64,000 nt of DNA. Source: Rhodothermus bifroesti. Its GTDB lineage: Bacteria > Bacteroidota > Rhodothermia > Rhodothermales > Rhodothermaceae. The position numbers were made by a program, and so were the translations under genes. The stretch covers positions 248,001-312,000 of the forward strand of contig NZ_JAGKTL010000003.1 in NCBI RefSeq assembly GCF_017908595.1, given 5' to 3'. This document shows, piece by piece, positions 59,203 to 64,000 of this stretch; within the stretch, counting starts at the first letter, position 1; each line of letters opens with the position of its first letter. Below the pieces are notes generated by a model. The model was not told where the DNA came from. It did not search any database and was given only the letters and a program-made list of their open reading frames with translations.

Positions 59203-60627
59203 TTAGGGTGCCGCTACTTCAGCAAAACCCAGTTGCTCGACAACGCTGTGCACGTACGCCTCGGCGAGTTCCGGCGAAGGTGCTTCGGAGTAGACGCGCA
59301 GTAGAGGCTCTGTGCCCGAAGGCCGCACCAGCACCCAGCCGCGGTCGGTGAGGTGCTTGAAGCCATCGAGCGTTTGCACCTCGCGTACAGCGTCGCCAGC
59401 CACTTCTTGCAGACCGCCACTTTCCCGAAGTCGCTGCAGCGCTGCTTGCTTTTTCGCTTCGGTGGTATGCAGGTCGATGCGATAGGTAAAATGCGGCCCA
59501 AACTCCTCGTAGAGCTCCTGCACAAGCTCTGAAAGCTTTTTGCCGCGACGCACCAGCAGTTCGGCAATCAGCAGGCCAATGTAGATGCCGTCGCGCTCGG
59601 GGATGTGGCCTTTAACGGCAATACCCCCCGACTCTTCGCCGCCTACGAGCACGTCGCGCCGCACCATTTCTTTGGCAATGTGCTTAAAGCCAATAGGAGT
59701 GGTCTCGACGCGCAGCCCGTAGGCCTGACCCATTTTATCGAGCAAGTGGGTGGTAGAAAACGTCTTGATCACATCTCCCTTTAGCCCCTGTTCTTTGTGC
59801 AGGTACTTGACCAGCAGGGCGAGGATTTCGTGAGAGGTAACAAAGCGGCCGTTTTCGTCAAACAGACCAATGCGGTCGGCATCGCCGTCATTAGCCAGAC
59901 CCAAGTCGCACCCTTGGCGGACGACCACTTCGGCGAGTTCCTCTAGATTGCGTTCGATCGGCTCAGGCGGTTGGCCATGGAAGCCTGGGTTGAAGTCACA
60001 GTGCAATTCCACCACCCGGTTGTGGCCCAGCAAACGGCTGACCAGCCCCTGGGCGGCACCAAACATGGCGTCATGGGCAATTTTGAGATTCCGGGCAATG
60101 CCTTCGATATCCAGCTTCTCCCGAAGCAAGTTCAGGTAGGCGGTGTTCAGGTCAAGGAGTTCGATGCGCCCGTCGCTCACCAGATCCTCGAACGTGGGCA
60201 GCGTTGCTGGAGGTTCGGCTGAGGGCAGCTCCTGCTCCACTTCAGCGATGAGCTCTGGCGGTGCTGGTCCACCAAAGTCGGCCTTAATCTTAAATCCGTT
60301 GTACTTAGGGGGATTGTGGCTGGCCGTGATGACAATACCCGCGTTGCACCCAAAATGCCTCGTGGCCCAACTGATGGCCGGTGTTGTGGTGAAGGTATCT
60401 GCAAAGCGGACGCTAATCCCCTGAGCCCCAAAGATGCGTGCGACATGTTCGGCAAATTCCCGCCCCATAAAGCGCGTGTCGTGCCCAAGCACCACGCGAG
60501 GCGTTTCGCCGTAACGCTTTTTGAGCCAACGGACCGTTGCTTGAGCCACACGGCCCAGGTTTGCAAACGTAAAGTCATCCGCGATAACGGCCCGCCATCC
60601 GTCGGTGCCAAACTTGATCGTGGTCAT
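59203..60627 (-). CDS. Phosphoglucomutase/phosphomannomutase family protein
   Basis: 474 residues of the alpha-D-phosphohexomutase superfamily. KFGTDGWRAVI opens the fold, the phosphoserine loop is TASHNPPKYNG, the metal loop is DGDADRIG, the sugar loop is GGEESGG, and the phosphate loop is RPSGTEP. It interconverts hexose 1- and 6-phosphates. With GH130 and GH94 enzymes making mannose or glucose 1-phosphate in the same window, it is a natural next step. Which sugar is preferred cannot be read from the motifs alone. Confidence 0.93.
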   Translation of the reverse strand: MTTIKFGTDGWRAVIADDFTFANLGRVAQATVRWLKKRYGETPRVVLGHDTRFMGREFAEHVARIFGAQGISVRFADTFTTTPAISWATRHFGCNAGIVITASHNPPKYNGFKIKADFGGPAPPELIAEVEQELPSAEPPATLPTFEDLVSDGRIELLDLNTAYLNLLREKLDIEGIARNLKIAHDAMFGAAQGLVSRLLGHNRVVELHCDFNPGFHGQPPEPIERNLEELAEVVVRQGCDLGLANDGDADRIGLFDENGRFVTSHEILALLVKYLHKEQGLKGDVIKTFSTTHLLDKMGQAYGLRVETTPIGFKHIAKEMVRRDVLVGGEESGGIAVKGHIPERDGIYIGLLIAELLVRRGKKLSELVQELYEEFGPHFTYRIDLHTTEAKKQAALQRLRESGGLQEVAGDAVREVQTLDGFKHLTDRGWVLVRPSGTEPLLRVYSEAPSPELAEAYVHSVVEQLGFAEVAAP

Positions 60628-60729
60628 GGATATTCTGGATGGTTTCTGGAAATAGATAGCTTTGTAAAAATAGGTGTACTGGCAAGCAGCATGTTCCTTT
60701 TGGGATAAAAGTTACGGTGTGGTAAAGAC

Positions 60730-61293
60730 CTAACGGGCAGTCGCTATGGGAATGCGTACCTCGGTGCGATCCCATCGCAGGTAGAGGAACGTGCTGTCGC
60801 CTTCTTGCTCGAAGGTAATGGTAAAGCCTTCGTAAAGCTTGTCGGTTTGGCGGACGGGTACATCAAAGCGGAAGAGGTCCAGGTCGGCGTTGTATTCGTA
60901 AGCCCCCCATTGGCCCAGGGCCCGATTGACAATGATGGTCCAGCGATCCGGGTAAGGGATCGTAAAAAGGCTGTAGGTTCCGGCCGGCAGCCGATGCTCG
61001 CCAAAGTTGAGGTCGCCTGTGGTCGTGATTTCAGTGGCTTCGTTGGCACCGGTGCGCCAGACCTCGCCGTAGGGCACCAACGCACCAAAAATTTCCCGCC
61101 CGCGCTTACGTGGCGAACCGTAGACGATCTTGACATATGTGTCGTCGATCCACGTAGCGGCCAGGGCTAACGGACTGCGCTCTAGGCTGCCAGAACGGGG
61201 TGGGGGCACCACTTCAACCGTATCTTGGGCTTGGGCCACAGGTAGCAAAAACAATGCTGCAAGTGCACTAAAAATCAGGCGATGGGGATGCAT
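60730..61293 (-). CDS. Secreted DUF2911 protein
   Basis: 187 residues with a signal peptide ending at VAQAQ. The DUF2911 core is visible as VKIVYGSPRKRGREIFG, VPYGEVWRTGANEATEI, and LPAGTYSLFTIPYPDRWTII. The family is common in Bacteroidota and its function is unknown; the conserved Trp-Arg-Thr-Gly-Ala-Asn-Glu stretch may be a ligand site. It is 14 bp upstream of no further gene on its strand and appears as the second gene after the small protein at 61308-61607. Confidence 0.88.
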   Translation of the reverse strand: MHPHRLIFSALAALFLLPVAQAQDTVEVVPPPRSGSLERSPLALAATWIDDTYVKIVYGSPRKRGREIFGALVPYGEVWRTGANEATEITTTGDLNFGEHRLPAGTYSLFTIPYPDRWTIIVNRALGQWGAYEYNADLDLFRFDVPVRQTDKLYEGFTITFEQEGDSTFLYLRWDRTEVRIPIATAR

Positions 61294-61307
61294 GGCAGCT
61301 TGATGGT

Positions 61308-61607
61308 TTAAGCAGCAGGAAGAATCTCTAGCGTAATGTGCGTGCGCGATCGCTTATGGAGCTTAAGCACAGGCTCCAGCGCTTGGTTGATGCAGGCTGC
61401 AATGGTGCGATCGTACTGCTCTTTGGGTGTGCGCCAGGCTTCGGTGACAATCTTGGTGATGAAGGCCTCAGCATCTTGCAACGTGGCTGAGTTCCAGCCC
61501 ATTTGGCGAAAACGCTTTAGCAGGGCAGGCGCAATCTGCTGCGACAACTCCTGGCAAAGCTGCTCCAACGTCATGGTTACGGCCTGAGATTGTTGATTGG
61601 GCGTCAT
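61308..61607 (-). CDS. Small hypothetical helical protein
   Basis: 99 residues from the ATG at 61607 (MTPNQQSQAV); an ATG at 61574 is also possible. Predominantly helical and polar (LEQLCQELSQQIAPALLKRF, DAEAFITKIVTEAW), with a last beta-like segment THITLEILPAA. No signal or membrane segment. Family not recognised. It lies 14 bp before the DUF2911 gene and may share its transcript. Confidence 0.6.
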   Translation of the reverse strand: MTPNQQSQAVTMTLEQLCQELSQQIAPALLKRFRQMGWNSATLQDAEAFITKIVTEAWRTPKEQYDRTIAACINQALEPVLKLHKRSRTHITLEILPAA

Positions 61608-61783
61608 TGTTGGAAAGAAGGTTAGGTCCAGCGTGGAGCAAAGATACAACACTGCAGACTTTGTTCCGAGCTAGGTATGAAAAAATGCCACCGCGCAGCT
61701 GCAGCGTTATCTTTCCGTTATCTGTGAACCTTAATCGCGCTGATGAGGGTTTAGTCTTAACCTGAGTGCTTACCTGCTGCAGG

Positions 61784-62194
61784 ATGGAAAAGCTGCGTGT
61801 TTTGTTTGTGTGCACGCACAACGCTGCCCGGTCGCAAATGGCCGAAGGGCTACTTCGGGCCTTGGCAGGCGATCGCTACGAGGTCTACAGTGCTGGGACC
61901 GATCCTCGAGGTGTGCATCCGCTGGCTGTACGGGTGATGCAGGAACTCGGCATTGATCTAAGCACGCATTGTTCAAAGTCTGTCGAGACGTATCGCACGA
62001 TCCCGATGGATTATGTAGTAACCGTGTGCGATCATGCTCGGGAGCATTGCCCGTATGTGCCGGCACGCCGAAAAAACTTGCACCAGAGCTTCCCTGACCC
62101 TTCAGCCGTCGGGGGAGACGAAGAAGTGCGTTTGGAGGCTTTTCGCCGCGTGCGCGACCAAATTCGAAGTTGGCTTGAGAAGACTTTTCTGTAA
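61784..62194 (+). CDS. arsC: Arsenate reductase, thioredoxin-coupled ArsC (LMW phosphatase fold)
   Basis: 136 residues from the ATG at 61784, with AGG directly before it. The low-molecular-weight phosphatase P-loop is VCTHNAARSQ with nucleophile Cys10. The redox pair is Cys82 and Cys89 in VCDHAREHCP, giving the same 10/82/89 set as the Staphylococcus aureus pI258 enzyme. The catalytic acid is Asp in FPDPS. It reduces arsenate with thioredoxin. No arsenite pump or ArsR is adjacent. It shares a bidirectional terminator with tmRNA. Confidence 0.93.
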   Translation: MEKLRVLFVCTHNAARSQMAEGLLRALAGDRYEVYSAGTDPRGVHPLAVRVMQELGIDLSTHCSKSVETYRTIPMDYVVTVCDHAREHCPYVPARRKNLHQSFPDPSAVGGDEEVRLEAFRRVRDQIRSWLEKTFL

Positions 62195-62233
62195 AAAAGT
62201 TATGGCCTCCCGGGTAAGAGGCCATAACTTTTT
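62194..62233. terminator. Bidirectional terminator shared by arsC and tmRNA
   Basis: Perfect 16-bp stem, AAAAAGTTATGGCCTC (62194-62209) with 62218-62233, loop CCGGGTAA. It has A-tracts and T-tracts on both sides, so it can end transcription from either strand. The arsC stop codon overlaps its first base. Confidence 0.95.
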
Positions 62234-62238
62234 CGTAG

Positions 62239-62606
62239 TGGAGATGGCGGGAGTCGAACCCGCGTCCGGATGGCCGCCCAGTCAGGCGTCTACGTGCGTA
62301 GCCGGCCTATTGGGTGTCGTTCATGCCGTATGCCGGCCGGCGAGGCCAGGCATGAACCCAGGCCGATTGTGATCTCACTGCGCCAGTTCAGCCGGCACTG
62401 GCCGCAGCCAGTCCGTCTTCGTCGATGCCTCACCACGCACGGACGGACGCGCAGCGTGGGAGACAGATGGCGGGCTTAATTAGGCCGCCATCGCGTACGA
62501 GTAGTCGTTCGCACTTACCTTTTCCTGGCGAGATTAGCGAGCATGCCAGGCAGCTCGGCACGCAACCTGCCGTGCGTCTACCACCCGTCGAGACCGTTTC
62601 ATCCCC
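62239..62606 (-). ncRNA. ssrA: tmRNA (trans-translation RNA)
   Basis: 368 nt on the minus strand. The 5' acceptor strand GGGGATG (62606-62600) pairs with CATCTCC at the 3' end, discriminator A at 62239. The T-loop GGTTCGACTCCCGCC is present; CCA is not encoded (ACTAC follows). The tag frame runs 62512-62480: resume codon GCG, then ANDYSYAMAA and TAA. Pseudoknot-forming GC-rich arms follow. It rescues stalled ribosomes with SmpB (not in the window). The tag resembles those of the Rhodothermus/Salinibacter group. Confidence 0.98.
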
Positions 62607-62653
62607 TCAAAAAACGCGCTTTTATGTACAGCCGGAGTTGCAAAAAGTTTCAC

Positions 62654-63091
62654 CTAACGTTCTTGAGGCACGCGTTGCAAAGCCGTGCCTGCAGGTGAAA
62701 ATCCCTGTGCACCCAAGGCTGCGTGCAACTGAGGGAGTAAGTTAGCTTCTAGGCCTGCGGGAAGGTAGGGGATTTTACTCCGCCGTCCACCGAGGTACAG
62801 GCGATAAGGGTGGATGAACAGGCGCACGTAGGTGCGGTCAATCGGTACGGCCTCTAGGCGGACAACCACCCGATACAGCCCCCAGTGTCGTAGCGTTCGG
62901 GGTTGGGTTTGCAAAAAACTAGTGTCCGCTGCGATCAGCTCCCATCCAGAAGCCTGAAGTGCCTCAGCGACGTGCAACAGGGGCTGCCAGGTCGTGTCGG
63001 CTGCGCGGTAGTCGTAGTAAAGCGGCACCAAGCGTGGACTGCATCCCGCAACGAACCAAGCAAGCCCCCAAAACCAACTCCCGTAGCGCAT
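62654..63091 (-). CDS. Hypothetical lipoprotein
   Basis: 145 residues from the ATG at 63091 (MRYGSWFWGLAWFVAGC), giving a clean lipobox FVAGC. A longer frame upstream would run through the terminator hairpin and lacks a signal. The mature part has alternating beta strands (LYRVVVRLEAVPIDRTYVRL) and an Arg/Lys-rich patch near GGRRSKIPYLP. Family not recognised. Its stop is 47 bp from the tmRNA 5' end on the same strand. Confidence 0.65.
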   Translation of the reverse strand: MRYGSWFWGLAWFVAGCSPRLVPLYYDYRAADTTWQPLLHVAEALQASGWELIAADTSFLQTQPRTLRHWGLYRVVVRLEAVPIDRTYVRLFIHPYRLYLGGRRSKIPYLPAGLEANLLPQLHAALGAQGFSPAGTALQRVPQER

Positions 63092-63142
63092 AGGTTCTCG
63101 ATGGTCTTTAGCAGGCCTACGGGAATGAAAAACAGAAGATCC

Positions 63143-63184
63143 AAAAAACCGGGCAGGTACGCTCACCCGTTCGTACCTGCCCGG
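63143..63184 (-). terminator. Rho-independent terminator upstream of the lipoprotein gene
   Basis: On the minus strand CCGGGCAGGTACG (63184-63172) pairs with CGTACCTGCCCGG (63161-63149), 10-nt loop, followed by TTTTTT. It ends transcripts from the alpha/beta-hydrolase gene, about 100 nt after that stop codon. Confidence 0.92.
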
Positions 63185-63281
63185 TCGGCGGAGGCTCACC
63201 GCGGTTGGCATGCAGCACCCAGGAGGCAGAGCGTGCAGCCATATCCTTCATAAAACAAAAGCAAGCAGCGTGCCAGTTCGG

Positions 63282-64000
63282 TTAGGTAGTGGAAGCGGTT
63301 CGGAAAAACAGGAGATTGGGGGATGTGGTGTCTGTTTCTGCAGACCGCGAGCGTCCGTTGAATGAGACGGTGGCCAGGCGCTGTAGAAAGGCAAGCAAAA
63401 CCGCATTAAATGCCTCGGGCTGCTCCATCATCGGCGCATGACCGCAGCGATCGATAAAATGCAGCGTAGCCTGGGGGAGCATTTGGGCAAAGCGTTGTGC
63501 CACCTCAGGTGGTGTGATGCGGTCGTTTTTTCCCCAAACCAACAGCACTGGCTGCTTCAACTGGTCGAGCCGATCGGCGACCGTTTCGGACTGAGCCGAG
63601 CGGGCCAGGCGAATCAGCCGTAGTGCTTTTTGCCGGTCATGGATAATCGCTAAAATGCGATCAATCAGGGCATCGGTAACCAGTCCAGGATCGTAGAACG
63701 TCAGCGCTGCGCGTTCACGAATATAGGCGCGGTCGTAGCGGCGAAAGGTACTGGTGCCTAGTTCAACTTCCTCGATACCGCTTGAGCCTGTAAGCACTAA
63801 GGCGACAACCTGGTCGGGATAAGTTAGGGTGTACAGCAGGGCCAGTTGACCCCCCAACGAGTTGCCTACAAAAATTACGGGCGATAGGTGAAGCGCACTT
63901 ACAAAGCGATGCATAAAGGCTACGAGGCTGGGTACATTAGCCGCTTTGAGCGGCATATCATACATCGGAAGTAGTGGCGCCAGTGCGTGGTAGCCGGCTT
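63282..64000 (-). CDS. Alpha/beta-fold hydrolase, C-terminal part (partial)
   Basis: The frame is open to the window edge; 238 residues are visible and the start lies beyond 64000. The nucleophile elbow is VGNSLGGQLAL (Ser). The acid is Asp in VWGKNDRITPP and the His is in DRCGHAPMMEQPEAF. This is the alpha/beta-hydrolase_1 family (esterase, C-C hydrolase or haloperoxidase-like); substrate unknown. The cap region lies between the Ser and Asp motifs. The last 25 residues are a polar tail. A terminator follows at 63143-63184. Confidence 0.88.
   Translation of the reverse strand, partial: AGYHALAPLLPMYDMPLKAANVPSLVAFMHRFVSALHLSPVIFVGNSLGGQLALLYTLTYPDQVVALVLTGSSGIEEVELGTSTFRRYDRAYIRERAALTFYDPGLVTDALIDRILAIIHDRQKALRLIRLARSAQSETVADRLDQLKQPVLLVWGKNDRITPPEVAQRFAQMLPQATLHFIDRCGHAPMMEQPEAFNAVLLAFLQRLATVSFNGRSRSAETDTTSPNLLFFRTASTT

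Noticed and set aside
63095-63250. Small minus-strand frames between the hydrolase gene and the lipoprotein gene, one with a Cys-rich end (GYGCTLCLLGA)
   Set aside because: The ATG frame reads straight through the terminator hairpin, and the Cys-rich frame has no ATG or GTG start. The stretch is better read as the 3' untranslated region of the hydrolase mRNA.
1-64000. tRNA, rRNA, CRISPR arrays, insertion sequences and prophage genes
   Set aside because: Intergenic regions were scanned by eye for T-loops, short regular repeats with spacers, transposase motifs and terminal inverted repeats. Only the tmRNA T-loop was found. Small or degenerate elements could be missed without a search tool.

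Overview
The window looks like chromosome of a thermophilic, moderately GC-rich member of the Bacteroidota/Rhodothermota, most likely close to Rhodothermus. Three things point that way. The tmRNA tag reads (A)ANDYSYAMAA, close to the tag I recall for Salinibacter. Secreted proteins carry type IX secretion (T9SS) sorting domains and there is a PorV-like protein. Genes are tightly packed, with many overlaps. The genus is inferred from memory, not from a search. No phage, insertion sequence or CRISPR array was recognised.

Layout. 1-5.8 kb: end of a GH94 glucan synthase/phosphorylase, the divergent tesA / ybbA-ybbP-like block, then a methyltransferase and an acetyltransferase. 5.9-25.2 kb: a long plus-strand carbohydrate region. 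It holds a LacI regulator with a palindromic operator, a T9SS-secreted protein built from two apparently identical 1,071-bp repeats, a TonB-dependent receptor, a large secreted protein, a PorV-like protein, a sugar ABC importer (binding protein and two permeases), a lipoprotein of likely alpha/alpha-barrel fold, two adjacent GH130 enzymes and a SurA-like chaperone. A Gfo/Idh/MocA oxidoreductase and an MsmK/UgpC-type ATPase, which could power the importer, follow. 28-42.2 kb: mainly housekeeping genes (secA, recN, fRMsr, a Wza/Wzz pair, ispE, xthA, a ferritin-like protein, an amine oxidase, and an RsmF-type methyltransferase whose PUA-like domain is a separate in-frame gene).

42.4-48.8 kb: an ECF sigma factor with a very short FecR-like partner, then a GH3 enzyme, a 724-residue protein that fuses two GH130 domains, and a GT4 glycosyltransferase. 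The fusion has the same domain order as the separate pair at 21.3-23.5 kb, and its N-terminal half has lost key catalytic-site residues. 48.9-54 kb: an SDR, a saccharopine-dehydrogenase-like enzyme and the dnaX-ybaB-recR operon. 54-64 kb: a HAF-repeat protein, an HxlR-controlled redox cluster (DoxX, NmrA/QOR2-like, LLM), a phosphohexomutase, a DUF2911 protein, thioredoxin-type arsC, tmRNA, a lipoprotein and the end of an alpha/beta hydrolase.

Working together (inference): oligosaccharides are captured outside, imported by the ABC system, cleaved in the cytoplasm by GH130/GH94 phosphorolysis to sugar 1-phosphates, and passed to central metabolism by the phosphohexomutase. Six strong terminators, three of them perfect long stems, delimit transcription units.
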